Source: Lamellibrachia satsuma (Eukaryota; Annelida; Polychaeta; Sabellida; Siboglinidae). From it: 64,000 nt of DNA. The notes beneath the pieces are model-generated. The model had not been told where the DNA came from. It did no database searches and saw nothing but the letters and a program-made list of their open reading frames with translations. The stretch is taken from contig BSQZ01000078.1 of NCBI GenBank assembly GCA_033239005.1, positions 2,532,542 to 2,596,541 of the forward strand. Reading direction: 5' to 3'. Positions within the stretch are counted from its first letter, which is position 1, and each line of letters starts with the position of its first letter. Of this stretch, positions 1-31,095 are shown piece after piece. The translations under genes and the position numbers were made by a program.

Positions 1-440
1 CACCCTCAACACCCTGACAGTGCCCACCCTGACAGTGACCACCCTCAACACCCTGACAGTGCTCACCCTGGCAGTGCCCACCCTCAACACCCTGGTAGTG
101 CCCACCCTGGCAGTGCCTACCCTCAACACCCTGGCAGTGCCTACCCTCAACACCCTGGCAGTGACCACCCTCAACACCCTGGCAGTGCCCATCCTGGCAG
201 TGACCACCCTCAACACCCTGGCAGTGCCCACCCTGGCAGTGACCACCCTCAACACCCTAGCAGTGCCCACCCTCAACACCCTGGCAGCGACCACCCTCAA
301 CACCCTGGCAGTACCCACCCTGACAGTGACCACCCTCAACACCCTGGCAGTGACCACCCTCAACACCCTGGCAGTGCCCACCCTGACAGTGACCACCCTC
401 AACACCCTGGCAGTACCCACCCTGACAGTGACTACCCTCA
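1..440. repeat. Compound minisatellite, 24-bp and 15-bp units
   Basis: The array mixes a 24-base unit (ACCCTCAACACCCTGGCAGT plus GACC or GCCC) with a shorter 15-base unit (ACCCTGGCAGTGCCC and its ACCCTGACAGTGACC variant). It begins at the window edge, so its true start is unknown. Both unit lengths are multiples of three, so a frame stays open across the whole array (repeating TLNTLAVP). Nothing suggests it is a gene. Confidence 0.9.
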
Positions 441-3400
441 GTACCCACATAGACAGGTTGGCTTCATGCAATGTTCTAACAAAAGTTGTCCAGTTGAATG
501 AGGTCTTATAAGACCATCAGATTCTACTAACCACAACACACACAGTTTGGTGTAAAATTGTGGAATTCACTAAATACTTTGCTTGTTAGTATAACCTCAA
601 GATATAAATTTAAGTGCCATGCTTGTTAGTATAACCTCAATATATAAATTTAAGTGGCACTGTGTCAATAGGCTGTTACACAAATATGTTCTGCAAACTA
701 GTTTATCCCTGTACAAATCTGTAAATGTGTATCATCATCTAAGTATCACTGCATATGCACTACTACTATGCACTACTACTATGCACTACTGTTACATCTT
801 TATTGAATATGTTACTCACTGCTATTGATATTACAGTGTGTTACAATAGTATTACTTTCATATTATGTCATATGTGTGTGTGTATGTGTGTGTATGCATG
901 TGTGCACACGCGTGTGTGTGTGTGTGGGTGTGTTTGTGTGTACATACACGTATGCAAGAGATAACTGATTTTTGTTGTTGAGATTTTTAATTAAGTATGG
1001 CTGTGAAAGCCAGAATGAAAAGATATTCAGAGTCTTTTGTCCCATATGCAGTCAGATTTTTAAACAACGTGTGATGGTTTTTTATTTCACTCATCCTTAT
1101 AGATAACCTGTGCAATATATTTTGTTTGTTGGAATGCTTATTTCTTAAAATGGTGTATATTTCTCTACGATTTTGTTGTAATTCTTTTGTTTGTATTTTT
1201 CTAATTTGCTGTGATATGACTAATTGTATTTTCCTTTCTTGGAATGATTAAAATATGACTATGTGTACAAATTAACATGTTTAATGTTTAAAGATTAAAT
1301 GGTAGATTTTTCACTTCTCATCTGCTCCTTTTCAAGCAAATTTCCTTATTTGTTTGTTTGTTTGTTTATATGTTTGAAACAAATAAGGTGAGTGAATCGC
1401 AGCAGAACATTGCCGAGTGCTGGAAACAGCCATGAAGCTAGGAATCTAATCAACTCTGTATTTAACCTGCAGACATCATATGAATCAGAAGAATTACAAT
1501 TGTTACACAACTGTGCACCACTATCAATGCAGCAGTCTCTCCAGACAGCCTAATTTTAAATGTTTGATAACACTATAACCTTGGTTGATTAGACGGCTGT
1601 ATCAGTGTCACATGTGACAAATAATATCAAGACTTGTGTAGGGGGGAAGAAAATGCTTTTCATCAGACATATATCTTAGAATAACTAGATATGAATATCC
1701 TACAGTGTAAAATACACCACATGGAAAGGTTAATAAACATGACTCAGTGCGGGAAGATGGCCTTTGTCAGTAAAATTTTGAAAATGTTAACACTGCTTCC
1801 TTAATTGATTTATCCAAAGTCACTTGTTAGGTTCGTTGATGTTCAAATATGTCGGTTTAATTTAATTAAAGTAACATGCACAGTTGGTTTAATAAAAGTA
1901 CATTTGTTGTAGATCGTGTAATTTGCGAAACTGTGAAGTATTATATGGGACCGGACAACTTTTGCCCTTTTTCGGCTGATTGTTTACTGGATTGTTTATT
2001 TAATAGTTTGTTGGATGATTTCACAAAAAATAAAAAATTTGTACAAATGAGCTAGCCTGTCAATCAGTCTGAAATGAAACAAGCATTTTTTTTAATGACT
2101 CGTGTATTAGCAATGAAAATGGGGAAAGCCAGGGAACATTTGGGGGAAAACAGTAGAAAATTATCTCAACAAAGTAGGACTTGGGAGGACGGAATACATT
2201 TACTAATAGGACGCTGGACACAGAACGTGCCCCAGAGCACGTGGACAGCTAAGGATGTATATATAATGGTCAAACAGGCAAGCCAAGGGGGTCATGATAT
2301 CTGCTATTAACCAACAACATAAGTATCTCTGTTTACCTCTACGGATTATGTTACTCCAAATCTGGAGTTCAGGTGATAAATGTGTGTAATCATAAGGTCT
2401 CCCCCATAAACTTAGCTGCGTAGCTGCCAGAGAAATACTGGCTAGATGGCATATGTACTGATTTACATGATAGTTGTAATAAACCCACTTACTACTTCCG
2501 AGTACATTACAACTTCTAACCAAATAATTGTGTTAACAAACAACAGCCAGACTGCCACCCAGTTAGCCATTTAATTCCAATGACTTATTTATGTCATTCA
2601 CTTAACACAGTGACATATATGTTGAGTTTCTTCCAGTTACCACTTTAAATGGTTTGTCTTTAGGCAACAATATGGCAAACTGCACACATATCACTCAACC
2701 TCAGTAACTTTAGTCACTGCATACTTTACACAACACAGAAACATGTTTATTAAGTGCAATTTTTACTGCATGACATTTCCACAGCTCTACGGCAATTGTT
2801 TATCACAGATGTACACTGAAACATTCACAGGCATTTTTAGCAGCAACATAACTAATAACACAGACCTGGAGTTATGCAAACAAGGGATAGGGTAGATAGA
2901 TAAACAAACCTTTCTGACACACCACATATTACAAGCACCCCCATTCAACTACAAATCAGTTGACAAGAATAAATAAATCAGTTGAACCAGGAGCAAGAAT
3001 CAGACCGCCGACAGATTGCCACGGTCAATCCTGACATTCAGCAGGCAGCAGGATTCCTGGCTCTGGCCCCTACTGACGTCAGAGCCACCCATAGTTTACC
3101 AGCTAGTCAACATCCTTGGTGTCTTGTATCAGCCACCAACGTCACTACCAGCCTACTATCAGCTTGGGGGCTGCATGCCCACCCGCAGCTCTCTATCATA
3201 TTAATACTTCGTTGTACGCAATCAGGTCACTAAGGTCACTTCACAGAATGACCAGATGTCCCGTCCTAAGGCACAATAACCAGATTGAAGCAAGTCAATT
3301 AACACCACTGTTCCATCCAGATGAAGCTTACTCAACCTTAAGCCACATAATAAAGTACACTTTAGTGAGGTAATTTGTGGACAAGTGCACTTAAATGACA

Positions 3401-3559
3401 TATTTATTTAGTACCCCAGGTCAAGTACTTGGGGAAATCCCACCCGAGAAATCCCAGGGTTCTGGCTTGTCCAATCACGTGACTGTCCAGTGACAGGGTG
3501 CAGCAAGTGTGCAATATATCTAGCTAGCCTCGTTACTATAGTATTTTGCAACATGACAG
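441..3559. other. Intergenic AT-rich DNA, no gene seen
   Basis: No exon or open frame with recognisable protein character was found on either strand. There is a 40-bp tandem duplication at 581-660 and a TG-rich simple repeat at about 871-955. A stretch at 1840-2070 resembles other dispersed AT-rich segments in the window (near 7.9 kb, 51.9 kb and 63 kb). Confidence 0.5.
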
Positions 3560-3960
3560 TGGAGTCTGTTGGTATTTACAACCAAGGTGACAGTGGAGTA
3601 TTTAGGCAGTTATTTACAACCAGTTTGACAGCAGGTATGCTGGTATTTACAACCAGGGTGACAGTAGGGTAGGCTGGTATTTACAACCAATGTGACCCTG
3701 GAGTAGGCTGGTATTTATAACAAAGATGACAATGGAGTAGGCTGGTATTTACAACCAGGGTGACAGTTGGTATGCCATTATTTACAACCAGGGTGACAGT
3801 GGAGTAGGCTGTTATTTACAACCAAGGTAACAGTGTGGTAGGCTGTTATTTACAACCAGTGTGACAGTAGGGCAGACTGTTATTTACAACCAGGGTGACA
3901 GTGGGGTAGGGTGTTATTTCCAACCAGGGTAACAGTGTGGAAGGCTTATTTATTTATATC
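3560..3960. repeat. Degenerate 34-bp minisatellite
   Basis: About eleven diverged copies of a roughly 34-base unit built on TATTTACAACCAGGGTGACA followed by GTGGAGTAGGCTGG. Several copies have small indels. Confidence 0.8.
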
Positions 3961-4233
3961 CAGTCCCCACTCCCCAGTTGGTTCTACAGAAAGAAGTTGC
4001 TTGCATCCTACTTCTACAGAATCCCCAGGCGTCGGATATCGCTATTGATAATTATGGCTACCCGTCTGGACACGGTGCATATGGTCAATGACAAATTTGA
4101 TAATTGAATCATTATCAATTGAGGTGCAGTACCCAATGTGCCAGATATTTTTTCTTCATTCCCCCAAAGTGTCACATACATTTGATTCAATTCAAATGTG
4201 TCAACCAGTTGCTGGTGTTTGCTTTTTAGCTTC

Positions 4234-5145
4234 TCTGCCTGACATGGCTCCAGGTGCACATTGAAGAATGTCTATTACTGCCTGGTACACCTCCAGGTGC
4301 ACATTGAAGAATGTCTATTACTGCCTGGTACACCTCCAGGTGCACACTGAAGAATGTCTATTACTGCCTGGTACACCTCCAGGTGCACACTGAAGAATGT
4401 CTATTACTGCCTGGTACACCTCCAGGTTCACACCGAAGAATGTCTATTACTGCCTGGTACACCTCCAGGTTCACACCGAAGAATGTCTATTACTGCCTGG
4501 TACACCTCCAGGTTCACACCGAAGAATGTCTATTACTGCCTGGTACACCTCCAGGTGCACATTGAAGAATGTCTATTACTGCCTGGTACACCTCCAGGTG
4601 CACACTGAAGAATGTCTATTACTGCCTGGTACACCTCCAGGTGCACACTGAAGAATGTCTATTACTGCCTGGTACACCTCCAGGTGCACACTGAAGAATG
4701 TCTATTACTGCCTGGTACACCTCCAGGTGCACATTGAAGAATGTCTATTACTGCCTGGTACATCTCCAGGTTCACACTGAAGAATGTCTATTACTGCCTG
4801 GTACACCTACAGGTGCACACCAAAGAATGTCTATTACTGCCTGGTACACCTCCAGGTGCACACTGAAGAATGTCTATTACTGCCTGGTACACCTCCAGGT
4901 GCACACTGAAGAATGTCTATTACTGCCTGGTACACCTCCAGGTGCACACTGAAGAATGTCTATTACTGCCTGGTACACCTCCAGGTGCACATTGAAGAAT
5001 GTCTATTACTGCCTGGTACATCTCCAGGTTCACACTGAAGAATGTCTATTACTGCCTGGTACACCTACAGGTGCACACCAAAGAATGTCTATTACTGCCT
5101 GGTACACCTCCAGGTTCACACCGAAGAATGTCTATTACTGCCTGG
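4234..5145. repeat. 43-bp minisatellite, about 21 copies
   Basis: Units begin GAATGTCTATTACTGCCTGG and continue TACACCTCCAGGTGCACACTGAA. The copies are nearly identical, differing mostly at GTGCACACT, GTTCACACC and GTGCACATT. Each carries an imperfect inverted repeat, CCTGG..CCAGG. As 43 is not a multiple of three, each frame cycles through three peptides (ECLLLPG, MSITAWYTSR, NVYYCLVHLQ), giving several overlapping 65-84 codon frames that are artefacts. Confidence 0.93.
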
Positions 5146-5806
5146 TGAACTAGCACAAAGCTTACTGCTGATAATGAATACTTCAGACATGGAACTAATC
5201 CACCACCATCTAACTAGTTGGTTACTACTCCTGCAAAACAAAATCTTTAATGTTCTATGTGACGAGGAAGTTTTGTTTTCATGATTCATTATTTAAAATG
5301 AATAAATTATTTTACAGACAGCTTGACACAGCTTCTTTCAACAATTTGTATTATTAGTCAATGATTTTTTATTTTCTGGCAATGTAAATCAACAAAAGTA
5401 GATATGTTACATTGTTAATGGAGTCGCTGTCAAACCATGATTGCTAAATTACCTCCATTTATGTGGAGGTCAATTTACTGGACACTGCTACATTTGTTAG
5501 AATTTCATATATTTGATAATAAATAGCTTAGCAAATGTTTTTCAAAAACGTATTAATTAAAAGCCTGCGAAATTACATTCAGCCATGTTATATAGATATT
5601 AGGTGTCATACACATAATGTAGCGTTACTTATGTGGCACTTATATTTCACTTATATTCCATATGTTATACAGGTATAGTTAACTATTTTTGCTTTCTTTT
5701 ATATTACATAAATAAGTTGATTTTTATGAACTACTTGAAAATAAAATTTTACAAAAATTTGCGTTACATGTGTGACATTAAAATTCAACCTTTTTAAATG
5801 GTGTTT
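5146..5806. other. Downstream region of gene 1, no coding seen
   Basis: AT-rich sequence lying 3' of the stop codon of the minus-strand gene. A minus-strand AATAAA-like hexamer occurs near 5366, but no particular polyadenylation site can be assigned. Confidence 0.35.
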
Positions 5807-23942
<18,136 letters not shown>

Positions 23943-25700
23943 CTTGTCTCACTGCAAGAGACAGTTAAAACATTTATTTACATATTGAACGACATAAATA
24001 TACTGTAAATTCACACACGCCTCACCCTAAAAAAAATCAAACAAGTTTCATTTATACACTGATGTGTTATTTATACATGTTTGAAATCCTCAAAACATGT
24101 GCTCGAAGCGCACATGCACACATGCGCATGCACGCACGCACACACGCACGTACACACGCATGCACACAAAAATGTGAGTATAACAGTCATGTCATAGAAG
24201 TATACAATTTGCTGCCAATGTTTAACCATGGGCTGCAATAATAAAAAACTGAAATAATTCAGGATTTTCCGATCGTTCTAGATGATATAAAGGCTAAATA
24301 TGGATGAACGCATGAATGTAAATTTTTTAATAAATAAACGCGAACATTTTTTACCTACAGATCTATACAAACAGTCCTCCTGTTGAAGTAACAAACTGCA
24401 GAATATTGCGATACCAACTTACATGCTGATGTAGAATATTCCTATGCCACTATCACCAATGTTTTGCCCATGACACTGTCCACACACACACACACACTGC
24501 GCATAGACACATCGATACACTTAATGACCCAAGTCTGTCCAGTTTGTCCACATGGTCTATATCTGGATCTCCACACATGTGCAGTCAGTTGCTAAATACA
24601 CTGTATGTGCTTTCCACGCTTCAGTGATCACAAGGACAATCGCTGTAGACAGTGATCAATAAGCGCTCAAATACCTCTGGTTCAGAGGCGTCTAATTACA
24701 CAGCCTTCTTAATCCTGTGTTTACCAGCTGCAATTCAATTTAATTGCCATTCGCGAGCCGTCACCAAATCCTGGGAATTATTTCCTTTCCGATTTCATAA
24801 TCACGGTTATTATACTGGCGTTTAGTGCCATAAAACCTAATTGGTTGCACATAGCATGCAAAAACTGGGTTGTGTTTCACAACATAGACCTCCCAGCAAG
24901 GTCTGCTGACTGACATACACAGTATGACTTGTAGAATACATACACACAAACCTAGTACATTTTATAGACTAGATTTGTTGTCACGTTTCAATAAGTTGAA
25001 GCTGTTGAAAACTTATTTCTTATACGAGTATAAAACATACATTGATAAATAATGCAATTATTTAGGAGCAATCTCAAAATGTTTATGTAAGACACTACAC
25101 GACAGCGATGTAAATTAACCTCTGACCCCTTCCACCTACATGAAACTTTGAATTACATCGATCTGTGGGGACATGTGACAATGTCTTCGTCCCTCATGCC
25201 GTGACCTTCACATTGTAGCAGGTGATTTATTTGTTCCTCTGTCATCTGCATTCTTATGAACTATGGGTATTGATGGCTCAGCCAATAGATTGCCAGACGG
25301 TCAATCGAGATGACCGGGACTCTATTCCACCTACTGCTGTTTCGAAACTTTCCTGCGTCTTTTGGAAGAGACACCAAAAGCCATTGGTCCCTTCTAACTG
25401 GTATCGATGCTAGGGGAAGTAAAAGATCCCACACAGGGGGTAAACATGTAATCTGACTCACTATATCTAACACACTGCAACAATGCCCCAGAATGGGATT
25501 TATGCTAGGCTAGTGCTGCTGGTGGCCATTTGGGCCATAGGCCACATGGCATTGGATTTGGCTAAGCAAAAGTTACCCATCTGAGCCAATTTGGCCATCC
25601 ACATTTTCATTGACAAGCCTGCAGAATACATTTATAAGTGTTTGTTGTTTTTATAATGCATACAAAAAAAATAAAAAATTGGCTAAAGTAATTAAAAAAA
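23943..25700. other. Upstream of gene 1, no gene seen
   Basis: AT-rich, with CA/CG-rich simple repeats near 24110-24170 and 24480. No coding exon supported. Confidence 0.4.
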
Positions 25701-25705
25701 ATTGG

Positions 25706-26270
25706 GGGCTTTAGCTAAAAATGGTAAACTGCAGATCATTTTCCAAAATAAGTCGTACACTGAAGCCATCATCGCAGCCAATCTACCAACGCTGTCATAC
25801 CGGAGGGAGAAGTTATGTAGAACACTATTCATAAGCATGCAACAACTTACACATAAATTACACCATCTTCTGCCTCCCTCCGGGAAACTCCGTATACAAC
25901 TTGAAACACGAGGACTTACTGAGTGCCGAGTTGCAGAACTGCAAGATATCAGAACTCTTTTATACCATATGCTTTAAGACACTGGCAGTAATTATGAACT
26001 CATTAATAGTAGTAGGCCATATAATTTATTTTACTATAGTATTGCCTGTTTTAAGTTTTAATTTATGATTACATCCTTCATATTTGCCTTGTTTATTTAC
26101 AAACAAAACTACAAACATGATGTACAAAATTGTACATGAACCTTTTAAACTTTTTATATTTTCAGTCATACTTTTGTCTTAATTAATTTATTATCATTAG
26201 TTGTTTTACTGTGCCAGTGTATAATTCAACTGCTATAGTTGCCATTTTAATAAAATTATTATTATTAACT
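25706..26270 (+). mobile_element. LINE 3' fragment with ATT tail
   Basis: The frame to the TAA at 25975 translates to SYTEAIIAANLPTLSYRREK then LCRTLFISMQQ and THKLHHLLPP, the conserved C-terminal end of jockey/CR1-type LINE proteins. An untranslated stretch follows, ending AATAAAATTATTATTATTA, a typical short-repeat tail. It is 5' truncated, and the reverse transcriptase domain is absent. Confidence 0.65.
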
Positions 26271-26483
26271 GTTTACAACATCAGAGCTAGCCCAGTTATG
26301 TACTTTCCCTATGAATCGGGCACCATTTTTTTATTATCTAAAATTTGGGTGCATTATCCTAGAGTCAGATAAATAAGTAGATCATTGTGTGAACGCCTCA
26401 ACATTCAAATGGTAGAATTAGAGTAACAGTGGGAAATGTGGTCAAAGAGTCTTTGACAACAGCTATTTTCTTTTTAACTGTGT

Positions 26484-26850
26484 GTGTATGTGGGGGGTGC
26501 GTGCATGCATGCGCGACCACGTGTATGTGGGGGTGCGTGCATGCATGCGTGACCACATGTATGTGGGGGTGCGTGCATGCATGCGCGACTACATGTATGT
26601 GGGGGTGCGTGCATTCATGCGCGACCACGTGTATGTGGGGGTGCGTGCATGCATGCGCGACCACGTGTATGTGGGGGTGCGTGCATGCATGCGCGACCAC
26701 GTGTATGTGGGGGTGCGTGCATGCATGCGCGATCACGTGTATGTGGGGGTGCGTGCATTCATGCGCGACCAAGTGTATGTGGGGGTGCGTGCATGCATGC
26801 GCGACCACGTGCATGTGGGGGTGCATGCATGCATGCGCGACCACGTGTCA
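26484..26850. repeat. 36-bp CATGCATG-rich minisatellite, 10 copies
   Basis: Unit GTGTATGTGGGGGTGCGTGC followed by ATGCATGCGCGACCAC. Each unit combines a GGGGG run with a 14-base alternating purine-pyrimidine stretch. Since 36 is a multiple of three, four or more frames stay open across the array, none of which looks like a gene. Confidence 0.93.
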
Positions 26851-26984
26851 ACTATAGTCTCATCTTCTGCTTCTACTTCATTAATTGGCAGTGTCCGTAA
26901 GTCAGGATTTAAAGGATGTAAAAGTTGTATAATATGCGAGTAAAGTATGAACAGAGTGCGAGTAAAAACATAGGTCATGGCTTA

Positions 26985-27640
26985 GATTTGTGACTGTGTG
27001 GTAACAGCTCCACTGAAGGCCTCGAAGGTTGGAGCTACCAATACGTTCCCTGGGAGAGTGTTCCACCAGATGACCGTGCGTGGGAAGAAGGAGTTGCTGC
27101 ACACCTGGATGAGAGCTGGGATGATTTGATATTTGTTTGGGTGGTAATATTTTGTACTTTTGTACGGGAGCAATGAGGCAAGGTAGCGATTGCCGTTGAT
27201 GGCAATCTACTGGGTATGGATCTTATACATCAAGAGGAGGCAAGAGATTTGTCTTCTTTTCTCGAGTGTGTCCCAGTGAAGGTTGTTGATCATAGCGGAC
27301 ACACTCTCCTGTTGACTGTAGTTAGAGACAAATCTGGCCACATGGCTCTGGATGTATTCAGTGTTTAGTTACCTCCTTCCTGGTGTATGGGTTCCATATG
27401 GTGCAACAATATTCCAATGTTGGTAGGCTTGCTGTCGTTACTTCTGGGAGGTTCCTCTAAGACTGCGTCTGATTAGGCCCAGCATTTTGTTGGTGCGAGC
27501 AGTGATGCTCTTTATGTGATTTTGCCATGACATGGTGTTGGACAGGGTCACGCCTAGATATGGGTATTGTGACTCCATGGAAAACGTATTTCCTCCTACA
27601 TGGTTGTCAGTATTGATCGTATTGCGACGGAGGGTTATTC
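26985..27640 (-). mobile_element. LINE C-terminal fragment, minus strand
   Basis: Minus-strand translation, with frameshifts and stops, gives YLGVTLSNTMSWQNHIKSIT, MLGLIRRSLRG, VARFVSNYSQQESVSAMI, LHWDTLEKRR and NSFFPRTVIWWNTLP in that order. This is the region following the reverse transcriptase domain in L2/CR1/jockey-type LINEs. No intact frame. Confidence 0.7.
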
Positions 27641-27719
27641 ATAGATAGGATAGGATAGGACCGGTGACAGGTGCTTGTTTTGATAACGCACTATGACCAT
27701 CAACCCCCGTGTTTATATT

Positions 27720-28380
27720 ACCTTAACTACAGATACCACAACTGCCGTTCAAGCCTATAGGCTACTATCGAATCTAACAATACAGCTACAATGTCAATGA
27801 CTGAAAGGCCCCATGCAGGCTGCTATCGCACGAATCATTCAATCAATCAGTGGCAGTGCTATAGTATAGCCTATGAGTATGTATGGCTATGGCCATACCA
27901 TGGCCCATGCCATGCCATGGACATGGATTATCGACAACGTTTTATAACTTCCATTTTCTGCATGTCAGATCTATAGCTTAAATCTATCACAACAGTGGTC
28001 ACACACTTACTTGATACTTAAATGCCAACAAACAACACCAATTGCACAACGGGGCGCCGACAGCCAGTATGAGTATAAACAAGTTTGTTTGCTTTCAACA
28101 CGCGGTTACGCTGCCGCCACACGCCGCCCAGTCGCCCCGTGACGTCATCTAGCAACACGCTGCCACCGATTACGGGGGCACTCTTCTGTTAATCTGCACC
28201 CGCAAAGTTGGCTTAGAAGTTAGTGTTGTCCAATATTACACACACTGCCTCGCGTGTATGAAACGACGCTTCGAAATTGCTAAAAGTAGCGTTTCACTTT
28301 TTGTCGGTCTTTGTCAAAGCCCGATAGGTGTCAGCACTTATACTTGCCAAATTCGAGGGACAACGTTAATAATCATGTTC
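27720..28380. repeat. Dispersed repeat, copy 1
   Basis: The part 28030-28350 aligns in the same orientation with 38540-38890, for example around CCACACGCCGCCCAGT, TGACGTCATCTAGCAACACG and CACTCTTCTGTTAATCT. The part near 27785-27990 has weaker similarity to 36230-36380. This copy keeps GTTAATCT once at 28188-28195, the empty site for the insertion in the other copy. Confidence 0.6.
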
Positions 28381-29630
28381 GTGAAGAACGAACCCCCTTT
28401 TTGAGAGAATTTGTTTAACTGCAACATTTTGAAAAAAAATTGTTAATTTGTTAATTGATTTAGTTCCACATTAACCCGAAATTGTTACTTTGTAACCGCT
28501 TTTATAGCTTTCGCTTCCTTTCGCATAAAACACGGCGCTAATATTTTACAATATTAACCGCAGTCAGCGAGATGTTCATTAGAACTTACACAACGCGTTG
28601 TATCCTTGAGGTTTATATCTTATCATATATATTACACCAAATACTATAATATTATACACAATTGAATAACTTAAATAAGTGAAATTACAATCATTATAAT
28701 ATCTCGTTTCTATATTTCAGATGTTCATGTGTTAGACCTCATCACGGGACAATGTGCTCAGTTAAATCAAATACAGAGCAATGGCAGCGATGTATGATGA
28801 GGGATTCCCATATAAATGCGAAGGAATTGGCTGCAGTGGTCCATGCAGTGGTCCTTGCAGCACAGCGACGGGGCTCAGTGTGGGCCAATAAACGAGTGTT
28901 AAACGAGTGTTAGCTGGATAGATCCAGTACAATAGGAAAGCTTCCTAGCCATCCTTGATGACAAAGTCCGTTGGCTTCAAGAGGGTTTGGGAGCATTACA
29001 AAAACAAAAGCTACCTATCACCCCTGATAATTTTCACAGAATATTTAAACTTACTGATTTTTCTTCGCTGTTAGAGGTAACTTTCTGGGCATCTTTCGTA
29101 AGTCAAATCTATTGGTTAAAACATGGGCTCCTTCAATTCCAGGTGTCGCAGAGATGCAACTTTTTCCACTGAAGGGGTTACTTTAGCTGTGCATTGGTCA
29201 AATACTGTCCAATGTCGGCAGCGCACTTTCTGTACCCCACTCCCACGCATCCCAGATTCATCCCTGTTCCCACCACAGGCACTTATTCTCTCTTTACCGC
29301 TTTGTAACTCTCCCTCACTTTTCCAACACACAACGATTTCCTTCCACTGGCGGTAAAAATCTTCCAGGACGAACTTATAACGTACATGACTAAGTTGAAT
29401 GTAAATCCCTCCGATTATTCAGGTCATAGTGTTAAGCATTTCAGCTTCCTGGCTGAATGTTGCATCGTGTGGCAAGTACAATCATTGACGTCGGCTAACT
29501 TGCGCATGGCAACACTTGTGACAATGTCCCACGTCTGTACGTTACACGTGTCCTCACCTGAAGAACACACGCGAGTGCGTACATTCGCGGTATTAAAACA
29601 GTTAATTCTGATTCGACTCGACCAATACAA
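28381..29630. other. No supported feature
   Basis: AT-rich to mixed sequence. I see no exon with both splice sites and protein-like content. Confidence 0.35.
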
Positions 29631-29639
29631 ACGGGTGCC

Positions 29640-29795
29640 CAGACAACTGACGGACACCCACGGATCCGCCCAGGCACCTGACGGACACCCACGGATCCGC
29701 CCAGGCACCTGACGGACACCCACGGATCCACCCAGGCACCTGACGGACACCCACGGATCCACCTAGGCACCTGACGGACACCCCTGGATCCGTCC
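29640..29795. repeat. 31-bp minisatellite, 5 copies
   Basis: Unit ACGGACACCCACGGATCCGC followed by CCAGGCACCTG; later copies read GGATCCACC. Confidence 0.88.
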
Positions 29796-29905
29796 ATCAT
29801 ATTACTAGATAGGTTAAGTTTTTAGGGAAATGAGTCTGCAACGACACGAGCAAAAATCGAACTGAGGAGGTTTTAGCGCACATTTAAGAATACACGACGT
29901 ACTTA

Positions 29906-30120
29906 CCTAATGTGCAGAGTACGACGGCAGTAGAACAGAGGTATTGACGACCAATGAAACCACGCACGAGACGAGCAAACACCATCTTGAGATACACTCG
30001 CGTGCAATGAACGTGACAGCCGGGTGCTGCTGTTGACACGGCTGGCGTCGTGATCAACGAGTGGAAGGACGACAGACAGGAACACGTCTTGATCAGCCTG
30101 CTTGCATTCATCCAAGTCAC
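29906..30120 (-). other. Possible untranslated 5' exon of gene 1
   Basis: A well-formed donor (ATTAG|GTAAGT, read on the minus strand) ends this stretch. Joined to the acceptor upstream of exon A, the ATG-initiated frame here (MVFARLVRGFIG) runs into a stop, so it would be an upstream open frame, not an N-terminal extension. No transcript evidence, so the link is inference. Confidence 0.25.
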
Positions 30121-30975
30121 GCTTCGTCAAGTATCCTGTCGTTGCATGAATTCATCGGCATTTTACTAAGTGCGTTATCTAGAGTCACCGATACATGTGA
30201 TACGAATAAAGTCAATAACAAAGTAGGACCAATAACAGGCGCTACCAGAATAACTACTTGTGATCACCATATAGCGAATACGTCTTTATACTAGGCATCG
30301 TGTATGGATATCGACAAGATTTTCGCGAAATGCATGTGGCTTATTTCCATAGATGACAATACGAGGTTTCATAGCGGTGTCGCACGCTTTTCGTCGGTTA
30401 GGATTACGTATCTTGGTGTATCTATATTCATTAGTGGCTGACATAATTAGAGCAAGATGAATACTAATTAGGTATCTACAAAAATCCCATAACATCTTGA
30501 CATTCTTCTTATCACTGCATGAATGATACGAACATGAACAAATGTTAGATTTACCCTCTCCACAGTGAGCAAGTGCAGTGCCTACCTGCCTGCCTGCCTG
30601 GGCCGTATCTATCACCGGCTAGTGACTGCGTGTCAGCTGGAATATCCGACAGTTAACATGGACATTGGATACCATTAAACTACCGAGTTTATTGCAGCAC
30701 ACAACTTTGATGTTCTTTATTCGACAACTTAATCGTGTTCGCGCCTATTGGCCTGTAAGGCAGATACATGACCTCTCGTTGTTTCGACCAGCAACCTGCT
30801 TAGCACCGTCGAGCGTCGCCGTGTCGAGCAATTGCGCGACCAGCAATGAGTTTACTGTCCGTGTTTGTGCGACTGGGTCAGCGCACGTTGCACTACAACA
30901 GTTGACGCAACCCATGTGCGCACAGCCGAGATCGGAGCTTCGTTTTCTGGAACTAAGTTTTGAGATGCCGGTGTA

Positions 30976-31095
30976 GTAAGTTGAAAACACTACCCCTCGA
31001 AAACACTACCGTAGTGTTTTTAAATTAAGTTCTAAACACTACCGTAGTGTTTTGAGCGTACTTTGAAAACACTAAGTTCAAAACACTATCCCTAC
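30976..31095. repeat. AAAACACTA palindrome cluster
   Basis: The heptamer AACACTA and its reverse complement recur here. They form two near-identical perfect palindromes centred on ACCGT at about 31010 and 31043, each with 9- to 10-base arms (AAAACACTAC and GTAGTGTTTT). Confidence 0.7.

Noticed and set aside
20..511. 163-codon open frame in the first array
   Set aside because: It follows from unit lengths divisible by three and has no independent protein character beyond the repeat.
29884..30130. Two minus-strand frames as the N-terminus of gene 1
   Set aside because: Splicing to exon A leads to a stop before the exon A ATG, so at most this is an untranslated exon.
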